A stretch of 26,259 nucleotides of DNA, taken from assembly GCA_004151065.3 (NCBI GenBank), contig NWUY0300015143.1:1554-27812 (forward strand), given 5' to 3'. Below the pieces are notes generated by a model. The model was given only the letters and a program-made list of their open reading frames with translations, was not told the DNA's origin and did not search any database. This document shows, one piece after another, positions 8,300 through 17,466 of this stretch. This DNA comes from Larix sibirica (Eukaryota; Streptophyta; Pinopsida; Pinales; Pinaceae). The translations under genes were made by a program, and so were the position numbers. Each line of letters begins with the position of its first letter. The first letter of the stretch is position 1.

Positions 8300-11200
8300 C
8301 TAGAGGACCATGTCTCTAATGAAGAGAGCTGGTTCTATCTTGGCTACACGGTCATATTTGGAGGCAGAGTATTTCCTGTAAACACAAGTAAGCTTCCCTT
8401 CTCCTGCCTTTTCATGATAATGCACCATCATCTTGGCACATTCCCTGAAAAGACAAATAAGAACGAAACAAATGAAAGATGATCTTTAAAGAATCAAATC
8501 ACTGGGCAGAAACAGAAAGAAAAAATTAGCAAGACAATAACAAATACCGAGAGAAATCAGATAGGGAAAAAGTTAGGACTCACCGAAGTTGACTTTCTGA
8601 GTAGCTACTATGCCATTCAAGACTTCCATTCCAACATGGAGTTCTTCCGAGGGTACATTGAGCAGTGTAAACCGCGGCAGCTGCAAGAATGGAGGGTTGG
8701 TATCTCAACATAGCATACTCCACCAGGCAAAGCTCCATGAAGAAAAAAGACAATCTCTCCGTCTGGAATGCATAAATAAAGAAATTGCAAATCATGAAAC
8801 ACGATTCCATGTAATACCGTGCTACAAAAGTAGAAAGCTCTATCCTATCATATGAAAAAGGCATCATACGGTATACCTCTTCATCAGATTGAGCTACTTT
8901 GAGAAATCTCTTCATGAAGACATAAGGAGTTGGCACAGCCATATTGAATTGCAGAGTACTAAGTATCAATTTCTCCTGCAACTCAGAAAGACTTGAAAAT
9001 TAGTGGAATGAAAATCCGCAAAGGTTGCTTCATCTATTCTTCAAAGATCAATAAAACTAGAGGGATTCAGTTCAGCCTAATGTGACCCCAGACTTAGATT
9101 AGTCACAACAAAGATATATGTGATTTACAAGGACCTGACACCCAAAATTAGGCTTGCAGCCATTTATTGAAAAATAGTTATTTCTAAATCGTTTATGACT
9201 GGACCTTGCAGCCATTTACTGAAAAATAGTTATTTCTGCATAATTTTATTTCTATAAGAGCTTGCCCATAGTTTATGGCTAATTTATGCAATGAGACTTA
9301 ACTTCTATTTTCGATTGATGGAAGAAAGGTTCTCACCATTTGTAAAACTTCTTCTTTAGTGTAGGCATTGTCAGAAATAAGAACGAAGTCATCAACCACA
9401 GGAACAGAGACCTCCTCATACTTGCATGCCAAAAGCATGGCGGTCACCCCTACAAGCTGCAAATGTTTTCTCATCACCCTGTGTCTGGAGAGGTATCTAT
9501 CAATGATGTTGATAGTCAAAAATAGAGTTTCATCCATGAGCTCAAACTTCATGTGCACCTGTAGAAGGAAACCAGGACGGATACTATTAGCAGCATTTAA
9601 ATAAAAAGTTGGAAAGGTGACATAATTCAAAGGCTGTAATGTAAGGACTGCCTGGTGGACAAAATCTACCTCAATGAGCCAGTCAATCAGGATAGCCCTC
9701 ATTCTCTCATTTATGTCTAATTGCTGGGACATGTAGTCTTGTGGAACACAACTAAGATTCTGTCATAAATTTAAGGCTTCATGTTAATCACAATGATTCT
9801 TAGGTATCGGAATGCACTTAAAATTTCCACCGAATTAAATTGCTGTAGGCAGAGGAAGGGAGTGCAAAATCTTACCTCCCTGGTCTTATACAAACTGTAA
9901 ATGTCTTGTACGTATTCGGAAACCGCCATTGGGTCTCCTGCATCAGCCTCGTCGATGTCTGACATTGGATCAACTGAATCTTCCATTTCCACTTCACAGC
10001 ATTCCTGATATTGGATCCACTGTTCATTTGTCAGGAATTATGACATGAAAGGCAAGAAACAAGTTGCAAATATGAAAAACTATACCGCCAGACAAGGATT
10101 GCCATCAACTAACCTGAGTCTGAACCACAGAAGGTCCAGTCAGCTCTGATGTCATCTGATCTTCCATATCAACTTCATGCGCCATTTGATCATTATTGTT
10201 CCCTGTAGATGAAAGTGCCCTTTGGTGCTTCTCTCCCACGCAGAACTTCTCATCAGGTCCATCCAAATGTTGGGAATCCTATTAGGCAAAGTAAATACTT
10301 ATCCTTTAACTCAATTTTTAATTGGAACTCAATATTGCTCATTTATAAAAGAGCAAAAAGCTTGAAACAATACCTGTACAAAATGCGGATTGTTTGCCAA
10401 TGTTGCAACATATTTCCTGGACCAAAATACCACAGAGATGGAATCAAATCCTGTACTCATAGATCCACAGTTCAATCTAGATAGGAAGAATCAGAATGAT
10501 GTTTGAAGAAAAGTCTTCACCTTGTGACCGGACGATTGGTTGAAACAAGATTTTTAGAACCAACAGCATGTGGATTCCTGAAAGGCCATGACGGAATACC
10601 CAGATAAGTAACTAGGGTCAAATAATGCCCCCAAAAACTTGGGTACTGTAATTTAAGAACACTAAATAAACAGAGGATTGCCCAGTGTATCCAAGCGCAC
10701 CACAGCAAACATCCAATAAAATTTGCCAGTGAATGGATGCCTTAAAGATATTCTTAAATATTAGGTCATAAGATAAAACAGAGAATAGAACTGCCTTCAT
10801 CCATCATTTATAATGGCACATAACCAACATTGATTAAAATAAGCCAATTGAATGGATGCATGCTCTTAAATCTAAGGTCACAAAATAAAACAGAGAAGAA
10901 AACTTCCTTCAAATAAAAAAACAGAGAATTTAAATCACACCTTTGGGGCATGGCAGAAACAACATTTCCAATGTCCCCTAGCACTCGACGACCATGTGCT
11001 TGACCTGATGGTGCTGCTGCTTTGTTGCCTTCCATTTCAGGAGCACCTGTCAGCATAGCCAAAATTCACCCATTGCTCAGTACAAAACATGGGATTCTTC
11101 ATTCCAAACAATCTCAAACCAAAACGAAAAATTAAGGATATGCCCCCATGTGTAGACTTCAACATTTATTAAAGAGCATTTCAAACCAAAACAGAGCACA

Positions 11201-11802
11201 AAAGCTTGAGCATATGGCCAGGCTGGGTAGACCCATGTGCGTATGCCTTAATATGTATTAAAGAGCTTCTCAAATCAAAACATAGTACAAAAAATTAAGC
11301 ATATGTCAAAGAGGGAGGAGATCCCATGTGTGTGTCTCTGTGAGGTGCAAACCTCAATATTTATGAAAGAGCATCTCAAAACCAAAACAGAGTACAAAAA
11401 TTAAGCATATGCCCAGATGGAGGAGATCACAGTGTGTGTCTGTGAGGTGCAAACCTCAGCATTTATTAAAGAGCATCTCAAACAGAGTACAAAAAACTAA
11501 GCATATGCCAAGGTGGGGGAGATTACCATGTGTATGAGAGAGAGGTGCAAACCTTAATATTTATTAAAGAGCATCTGAAAGTGTAAAAACATCAGGCTTG
11601 CACCTCAATTTTTTTATATTCCTCCTGGTGCTAAATAGATCGGAGGTTAAAATCAATCTATCCCAGTAGAGAACATGGAGATTATTTCATGGCCTAAACA
11701 TGAACTACACACAGACATGCATCTGGAGCATTGGATCAGAACCATACCTTTACTGTTGGTGGGCTTGGCCAATCCAGGTGCGTTTTCAACAAATCCTGCC
11801 AT
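8300..11802 (-). CDS. CYCB2: B-type mitotic cyclin (B2 class), copy 1
   Basis: Regulatory subunit of a mitotic cyclin-dependent kinase, acting at G2/M. The coding exons, 5' to 3', are 11802-11748, 11046-10941, 10577-10521, 10416-10374, 10278-10114, 10004-9876, 9759-9670, 9558-9337, 8975-8877, 8762-8584 and 8444-8300. All ten introns are GT-AG and frame is kept throughout, giving 429 codons plus TAG, a normal length for the family. Residues 38-46, RRVLGDIGN, are a perfect destruction box (R-x-x-L-x-x-I-x-N) for APC/C. The cyclin N domain (about 166-291) has the MRAIL hydrophobic patch (205-209), the DWLIEVH helix and [11 protein letters not shown] (258-268). The C domain (about 292-425) has [12 protein letters not shown] and [22 protein letters not shown] and LEWH favour B2 over B1. 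I chose the ATG at 11802: an in-frame GTG lies upstream but no in-frame ATG in the spliced leader. Nothing in the coding sequence looks broken. Confidence 0.93.
9153..9237. repeat. Direct repeat in cyclin intron 8, copy 1
   Basis: A 33-base sequence beginning CTTGCAGCCATTTA and ending GTTATTTCT occurs at 9153-9185 and 9205-9237 with one mismatch, a 52-base period. It lies inside intron 8 (8976-9336) and touches no splice site. The same pair is at 19862-19946. Confidence 0.85.
10695..10912. repeat. Imperfect tandem duplication in cyclin intron 2, copy 1
   Basis: Two diverged units of roughly 110-120 bases share GAATGGATGC, TCTTAAAT, TAGGTCA/AAGGTCA and AAAACAGAGAA in the same order. They fill much of intron 2 (10578-10940), one of the longest introns of the gene. 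The units differ by many substitutions and indels, so this duplication is much older than the 10.7 kb one. Confidence 0.75.
11106..11610. repeat. Minisatellite-like array in cyclin intron 1, copy 1
   Basis: Five imperfect units start at about 11161, 11249, 11355, 11457 and 11555 (spacing 88-106 bases), preceded by a partial unit. Each carries TATTTATTAAAGAGCATCTCAA-like sequence, then AAAACAGAGTACAAAAA, then TAAGCATATGCC, then a GGAGGAGAT/CATGTGTGTG segment and GAGGTGCAAACCT. The array occupies most of the 701-base intron 1 (11047-11747) and explains its length. It is not a CRISPR array: units are contiguous and degenerate, with no unique spacers. Confidence 0.85.
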
Positions 11803-12060
11803 TTGCTGCTGCCAAAATATTGCCAAAGCGGTTGATGTCACAAGGTGTTCTAAAAATCAAACTTAAGCATTGCAAACACAAAAATAAAAAATACAAATTC
11901 AGGGAGAAATCGCATTGCCTGCATTAGAAAAGCAAGGGAAAAACAAAACAAAGCCCAAAAGTTATCATTGAAAACAAAAATAACCCTAAAAGAAAAGACA
12001 AACCCTATAATGTTCTCAGAAAAAGATGGCACTCACCCTGGTGAAATACATTGTTGTGGA
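11803..12060 (-). other. Cyclin 5' leader with an intron, copy 1
   Basis: Reading toward the ATG, CACCAGG is followed by GTGAGT (donor, intron from 12036). A pyrimidine-rich stretch then ends in TTTTTAG (acceptor at 11850), giving a 187-base 5'-UTR intron 11850-12036. The second leader exon is 11849-11803. The donor is a full consensus and the acceptor is good. The transcription start lies upstream of 12060 but cannot be fixed from sequence. Confidence 0.7.
11838..12051 (-). CDS. Possible intron-spanning upstream ORF in the cyclin leader, copy 1
   Basis: An ATG at 12051-12049 opens a frame that crosses the 5'-UTR intron. With the intron removed it reads MYFTRNTL and stops at TGA (11840-11838), 35 bases before the main ATG. 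Exon parts are 12051-12037 and 11849-11838. If the intron is retained, the frame changes. Short upstream ORFs commonly lower main-frame translation. Whether this one is translated is inference and depends on the predicted splice and a start site upstream of 12051. Confidence 0.45.
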
Positions 12061-12170
12061 GCAGCAGGGATTGATGGGTTTTCTCCCAGAGTCCAATAGA
12101 TTAGATAGGTGGGTCTGGTTTCTACAGGGCAATGGGTGAATTACAAACAAATACGAAGGAAGTGCAGTGT

Positions 12171-12302
12171 ATTTCCAAGGGGTTTAATCAAATTAGGCAC
12201 CGTCTTATGATTCAAAGTAACAGAGGGGAGAAGCCCAGTAACTGGATTTCCAAGGGGTTTAATCAAATTTGGCACCGTCTTATGATTCAAAGTAACAGAG
12301 GG
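12171..12302. repeat. 57-bp direct repeat in the cyclin leader/proximal promoter, copy 1
   Basis: A 57-base unit beginning ATTTCCAAGGGGTTTAATC and ending AACAGAGGG occurs at 12171-12227 and 12246-12302, with a single mismatch and 18 bases between. It lies 370-500 bases upstream of the start codon, between the MSA elements and the 5'-UTR intron. The plus-strand open frame 12132-12419 merely reads through it. The same pair is at 22880-23011. Confidence 0.9.
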
Positions 12303-12469
12303 ACTGCAGAGCAAAGGCGATCAAATAAACATTTCTTTAGCCCTGCAGCCCGAATAACATGTACATCCGCTCAATGCCAAAAGAGACGATCCCCACAGAA
12401 AAACATATCGATGAGGTGATGCCAAGATGTTAATTTAAATTCCCTCGACCTGAGAAGAGTTCGTTGCTT

Positions 12470-12680
12470 TGTAACGGATATATTGTTTGCTCGTGGTCTC
12501 TAACGGTCAGAAATTGGGAGCCGCGATGGGTGTATTAGACAATCCGGATTGTTACAGGTCATCCGCTCCAACGGCTCAAATGACGTCATGAGAGTATATA
12601 ATATGTATTAAGGTGGTAACAGGTGATGTGTAAATGGACCAATAAATTTGCAAAAATATTTGGCTCAACTTTATCACGTG
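12470..12680 (-). promoter_or_regulatory. Cyclin promoter: MSA cluster, TGACGTCA and G-box, copy 1
   Basis: TCTAACGGTCA at 12499-12509 is a perfect match to the plant mitosis-specific activator element (YCYAACGGYYA). TCCAACGGCTC at 12567-12577 matches 10 of 11. A third AACGG core lies at 12473-12477. MSA elements bind MYB3R-type three-repeat MYB proteins, act in either orientation and confer G2/M expression on B-type cyclins. Nearby are the palindromic bZIP site TGACGTCA (12581-12588) and a G-box CACGTG (12675-12680). A TATA-like ATTATATAC sits on the minus strand around 12594-12602, but its relation to the start site is unclear because the MSA sites lie downstream of it. The function is inferred from motif identity and position 0.65-0.85 kb upstream of the ATG. 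Confidence 0.75.
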
Positions 12681-13113
12681 GAGAGTTATAAGGTATTTTC
12701 CACTTCGGTGCCCGTTTCTTACAATTGATTTAGATTATGCCCTATTATTCTTTTATTTATTTTCCTAAAAGGTATAAAGTACCTATGTTATCGTTATCTT
12801 TTTTGAAATGTGAGTCGTGTTAGAGTGTCTTTTGTGTGTGAGACTAAAAGTTAGTTTTACATTTTTTCAAGTCTAAATTTGGACTTTTGGTCATAATGTT
12901 TTTATCTATTTTAATTGAGAAGAACTGTGGAATTGTAAAAATGAGTTCTTGAGATTGCATAATTCAAATGTAAATTGGGTATTTAAGGGTGTTGAATTTA
13001 TTAATACATTTAAAATTGCAATTTGACCAAAATTTGTAGATAGTCCGAAAAAATCCAAATCATATAATTGCATTTAGAGTAGCGAGGTGCTCTCGAGCCA
13101 AGTATGGGGGAGA
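12681..13113. other. AT-rich spacer upstream of the cyclin promoter; no gene
   Basis: No convincing coding region or element is seen. The last bases (13101-13113, AGTATGGGGGAGA) look like a polypurine tract leading into the candidate LTR start at 13114. Confidence 0.5.
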
Positions 13114-13640
13114 TGTTGTAACAATGTAATGTAATGTTACCAAAAATAAGAAATAATTTTAAAAAATAGATGTTAGCTTAAACAAAAAAAATAACATGGA
13201 TAGTGTTGATGTGGCAACTATAACCCACATTACACAAAAATAACATGTATAATCCAACTTAACTTTAAATTTTACAAAAACTATAAAAATTAAAAAGAAC
13301 ACAAATCCATCTCAAATATGGATCTACCAAGCATTGAGAGGGATCAAATTTATTGAGGTGTAAATTGGGGGTGTTCACATGGGTAGTGGATCTTATATTA
13401 ACATAATGGTTGATTGGTTGTAGGATGAATATGTGTGCTTACTCAATCTTCCCCTCCTCATTTGTGTAATGAAAAAAATTCTTTAATTAACAATACTCTA
13501 TAGTACCCCTTCTCCATTCTCATACAATCTCCACATACACCTTAAAAATTGGATATTCCAAATAAATAACATCTTGAAATTATTTATACAACTATAAAAA
13601 ATCATCCAAGGGTGTCCATATTGTGTAAAGTTAGAAAACA
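13114..13640 (+). repeat. Possible solo or truncated LTR, copy 1
   Basis: TGTTGTAACAATGTAATG directly follows a purine-rich GGGGGAGA, the usual arrangement of polypurine tract and LTR start. The stretch downstream is AT-rich and lacks open frames. No second LTR, terminal CA or target duplication could be assigned, so the right end is a guess. The first bases also form a short imperfect palindrome (GTAACA...TGTTAC, 13119-13141). It could equally be plain intergenic DNA. Confidence 0.3.
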
Positions 13641-13839
13641 TAATGGAAACCCCACAGTGAAGGGTTTGAGAGATTTGTTGCTAGCTTTGTTACCATGGCC
13701 TCCATCATGGCAACATTTATGCTAACAGTGACAACCTTTACTGCTACCTTTTGGCGTGTAAGCCTTCAAATGATTATCATAAGAGCTAAGGGGGCTAGAT
13801 GGTTCCTCCTCACATTTCTCAACTCGACCGCTCTTCTAA

Positions 13840-15549
13840 AACTCACTGCAGAGCAACAATGATGGTGTTGCTAAAGGTTTTAAGGAAGTTTGTCCCAATA
13901 GTCTTCCACGAGGTAATGAAATCCCCTCTAATGAGATTGCTATTGAAATTCTTGTTACTAATACACAATCATTTGTGATCATCTAAATCATCAAACTTTG
14001 CTAGGGTAATTTGTTGGCAAAATCCCCTTAGAAATTATAATTAGAGCTTGAATTGAGGAAGATTGGGAACTCTATGGGTGGGTTTACACAACCACTAGAG
14101 CCTTGACAAAATGATTCTTTTAGTTCACCTTTAAGAGAGACACACATTCCATAAAGGTGATTAAGTGAGGTCCTTGGATGTGTCCTAATACCCTTGTTGT
14201 CATGAATGCTTAGTATGAGGATTTCTTAGCTAATGATTTTTCCCAATTGAATTGTCCTTTATGGGTTGAGTTCCAATGCCTTTCAATTTACTTCTAAGTT
14301 TTCTTGGAATGCATTGGTCGCCCTTAGGGAATTTACTTGTGGTGAGTCCCAATGTTGTCTTAGTACATGCCCTTGAAAGTTATTTTCCCTCAAGTTAATA
14401 TGTCTCAGGACCTTAAAGAGTGGTTCTTTATCAAAGTTGGAAATATTGCCATTAGGCAACATGTTAGGTTTATTAACCTCCTAAACAATTGCTTTAAATA
14501 CAAAAGTGCTTAGAACAGGTTTAGGGATTATTAGTTTCTTTCTAAATTTGACTCCTTGAATACCCCTCCAATAGAAAACTCGACTTCATAGACCCAAAAT
14601 TTGTTGACTTCTATTGATTTTGGTGAATGGATTCAAGTGAAAGCTAGCGAGACCAATTTACCACCCAAGGTTTTGAATAAGGGCACAACTAGTTCTAAAT
14701 TGTCACTCTCAAAGCCAACCACTTCGATGGTGGGAAAGACCTCACTAGCTCCTCTCAAAGCACTCTACCTTGTTGGGGGGGTGGCATAGGGCATAGTATC
14801 CTCCTATGTGGTTAGATGGGCATCCCTATACTAAACCAAAGAATAAACATTAGTGCCTAAAAAAAACACCCTATATGGTTAGGTTAACCATGCATTAGAT
14901 AGAAAGGTATTTTATGTCCTTGAATTCTTATCAAGCTCTTAGTGGTAGGGACATAGAGGAAATACATCTCATGGAATGTATGGGGTCTCACCAAATTGGT
15001 TAGGAAGACTATGGTTAAAAGAATCAATTCAGTAGTTTCTAATTCAAATGTATTATTCTTACAAGAAATTAAAGTCACTAGGTTCATCTTAACTTTGGCC
15101 TTCCATTATATTTGTCTTGAGGTGAGTATATTCAATACCCAACATGAAGACGAGAGTGGTGTAGGAACTACATTCATCTCCACCAAATTTATTGCAAAAA
15201 TGATTTCCCAAGGACACTACCCATCCATTGGGTAGTATAGGTCCTCCTTAATTTAGATGTTAGAGTTCTAGGCCTTGCCAACTTATATATGTTGATTGAT
15301 TATGATTCTAGCACTGGACTATGGAATTGGATTTGGAATACCTCCCTAAGGTAGACTGGATCATGTGTGGAAATTTCAAGAATGTAAAGTCTCAAGATGA
15401 TAAATTGGGCATAAACCATGCCTACATACTACATAGAGAATGCATTCCCTAGAATGGACTAAAAACCAGACTCTTTATGTATGACCCTAACAAGTATTGG
15501 AGAGATAATTCCCTTGATCTATGTGTTAGGAACCCATGTCAACCCTTCT
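13840..15549 (+). pseudogene. LINE (L1-type) remnant: ORF1 then endonuclease, copy 1
   Basis: About 13990-14540 carries, in shifting frames, a DUF4283-type ORF1: a WIEEDWG-like stretch near 14055, CPLWVEFQCLS near 14250, and VNMSQDLKEWFFIKVGN near 14397. ORF2 begins as an APE-type endonuclease at 14966 with ISWNVWGLTKLVRKTMVKR. LFLQEIK holds the catalytic Glu (15065-15067). Further on, DWIMCGNFKNV stands where GDFN is expected (15369-15380), the Asp reading Asn. GINHAYILHREC, then a stop, then NGLKTRLFMYDPNKYW continue to the gap. Several frameshifts and stops make it non-functional, and reverse transcriptase would lie beyond 15549. Plus-strand open frames at 14601 and 14996 are pieces of it. 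Confidence 0.78.
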
Positions 15550-15550
15550 N
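15550..15550. other. Assembly gap (single n) between the two 10.7 kb copies
   Basis: One n separates the end of LINE sequence (ACCCTTCT) from copia RT sequence (CATTAACATG). The next base is the exact start of the second copy. The corresponding position at the end of copy 2 is the last base of the window. Confidence 0.9.
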
Positions 15551-16382
15551 CATTAACATGTAGCAAGATCTTGTTAAGTCAAAAGTCATATATATAAAAT
15601 ATTTGCAATGCTTCAATATGCAGAAAGCAAAACCATTTAGTACCCACTTCTTGCACACTTCAAGTTGTCTTCCAAATAGTGTCCTAGCACAGAAGTAGAG
15701 AAGACAAACATGTCTCGTGTACCATATTCATCAACAATAGGGAGCCTCATGTTTGCCATGGTGAGCACCAAACCAAATATTGCCTAAGTAGTGGGATTTG
15801 TTATCCAGTTCATGGTAAATCCTAGTAAGCAGCATTGGAATGTTGTGAAGTGGATACTTAGATGTTTTTAAGAGGCACTTCAAACACTGTTATTTGCTAC
15901 AGATCAACAGATTTACAAATTAAGATTTTGCAGATTCTGATTTTGGTGGAGACAGAGATGGATGAAAGTCTACTACATGATATACTTTCACTCTTGTTGA
16001 TGGAGTTGCAATCTAGACATCTAAGTTGCATCCAATGGTGGCTTTATCAACCACTAAGGCATAATATGTGGCAACAACTGAGGCTAGTAAAGAGGCAATA
16101 TGGCTAGAGAAGCAAATGGATGAATTCAAGATGATGCAAGGAAAGATCACTTTGCACTATGACAATCAAAGTGCTATTCACTTAGTGAAGAATCCAACAT
16201 TTCATGATCTCACGAAGCATATTGATATTAAGTACCATTTTGTAAGGAAAGTGGTGGAAGAAGGTGGGATGTTGTTGGAGAAAATCGATACATATGAGAA
16301 TATTATAGATATGCTTACAAAGTTGGTCACAACAGAGAAGTTTGAATGGTGCAAAACTTCTTTGGACTTGTTGAAAATGTGA
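15551..16382 (+). pseudogene. Copia RT end and RNase H remnant, copy 2
   Basis: Identical to 4845-5676. It carries the RT-RNase H connection (PYSSTIGSLM-type text), then RNase H with the Glu codon replaced by a stop, then the open C-terminal part at 16068-16382. With no RT core, integrase or gag before it, this is an orphan tail. It makes sense only as part of a duplicated or mis-joined block. Confidence 0.88.
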
Positions 16383-16462
16383 TGAAGGCGGCATTCGACA
16401 ATGGCACTCAGGTGGAAAATGTTGGCAAGGAACTTCTTGTATATTGACTTCAAGTGGGAGAA

Positions 16463-16823
16463 TGTTAGGAGACTAAACCAATATCCTTCATGTAGAGCTT
16501 TCGACTAATTCCACATGTTACTTGTATGTGTTGGGCATGTCAGGGGGGGTGTGGGGGTGCTAGGATCCCTCTAGTGGTGCAGGGGCGATGCCCTAGAGGC
16601 AAATAATTCTAGACCCTTTAGTATATTTTGGTTCCTTCCAGAACCCGCATATGTATTGTATAAAAGGGGAGTGACCTCTGACATTGTAATGTAAAAGAGA
16701 TAGAAGAAAGCATTGTAAGTTTTTTACCGAGTAATAATAAAATATTGAAGTTGCCATTGCCCCATGGTACTACTTGAGTACAATAGGGTTTCCACGTTAA
16801 TCTTGTGTTCTATTGTTATTGTT
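16463..16823 (+). repeat. Truncated copia 3' LTR, copy 2
   Basis: Same sequence as 5757-6117, with the polypurine tract just before it (16449-16462) and the same 3' truncation point. There is no matching 5' LTR to its left within this copy. Confidence 0.88.
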
Positions 16824-17466
16824 TAAGTCAGAGGAAATATATTGAGATAGTATTGCAGAGGTTTAAGGTTTAATATGTAATAATGTAAACCAGTAAAGTT
16901 ATCTACAAATCAATGTCTCAAGACTCAAGAAGAAGTAGAAGACATATCCCTTGTTACCTAATGCTAGTGTTGTTGGAAGTACTATGTATGCTATGGTCTA
17001 TACCTAGACCAAACATTGGCCACACAATGGGAGTTTTGAGCATGTATATGTCAAACCAAGGAAGGAACATTGGATAGTTGTAAAGAGGGTCTTCTATTAT
17101 TTGTGTGGCACTTCAAATTAAGAAATCCTAGACCTCGAAGGGAGATAGATATACAGGGCTTTGTTGATGCAGACTAACTTGGAGAACTTGAATGCAGTGG
17201 AAGTAAAGAAAGCTATATGCTTGCAAAGATTGTGTAAGTATTGGTTTTGTTTAGAAAGTAGTGACAATAAGTTGTGACATTTGGCAAATTATATTTCCAA
17301 GTCAAAGCATATTGATGCATAGTACCATTTTGCTAGAGACATGGTTGAACAGAATAATGAAATGTTGGGGAAAGTCAATGCCTTCAAGAATGTTATAGAT
17401 TCATTAACAAAGTCTATTATAGTACCAAAAATTTATCTTGGTGTAGAGAGAAATCAATGAGCATTG
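16822..17466 (+). pseudogene. Second copia RT/RNase H fragment, copy 2
   Basis: Repeat of 6116-6760, opening with SQRKYIEIVLQRF and ending in the degenerate RNase H C-terminus. All disabling changes are shared with copy 1, so decay predates the duplication or allelic split. A C/G difference (6852/17558) lies about 90 bases beyond it. Confidence 0.8.

Larger units (their letters stand above)
4845..15549. repeat. 10.7 kb direct duplication, copy 1
   Basis: Matches 15551-26258 at offset 10706 up to about 7356, then at offset 10709 after a 3-base indel. Differences seen: 6852 C / 17558 G; an extra ATT-type triplet near 18063; 8488 A / 19197 G; 10769 T / 21478 C; and a cluster at 13231, 13235 and 13238 (T/C, C/A, A/G). 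It contains the copia tail, second copia fragment, cyclin gene, promoter and LINE. It ends at the n at 15550. Confidence 0.95.

Noticed and set aside
9368-9604. Plus-strand open frames overlapping the cyclin exons (8610, 9368, 10209, 11675 and others)
   Set aside because: They are antisense shadows of cyclin exons and introns, without independent support.
11106-11610. Regularly spaced repeats that might suggest a CRISPR array
   Set aside because: Units are about 100 bases, contiguous and degenerate, with no unique spacers, and they lie within an intron of a plant gene.
11653-11841. Longer cyclin N-terminus beginning at 11841
   Set aside because: The codon there is GTG, not ATG. The first ATG in frame after the leader splice is at 11802 and gives a normal-length cyclin.
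12132-12419. 95-codon plus-strand open frame with an internal amino-acid repeat
   Set aside because: It is antisense to the cyclin leader/promoter, and its repeat is only the 57-bp DNA repeat.
12594-12607. TATATAATATG as a plus-strand TATA box for a divergent gene
   Set aside because: No coding region or transcript signal follows on the plus strand for over 1 kb. AT-rich chance match is likely.
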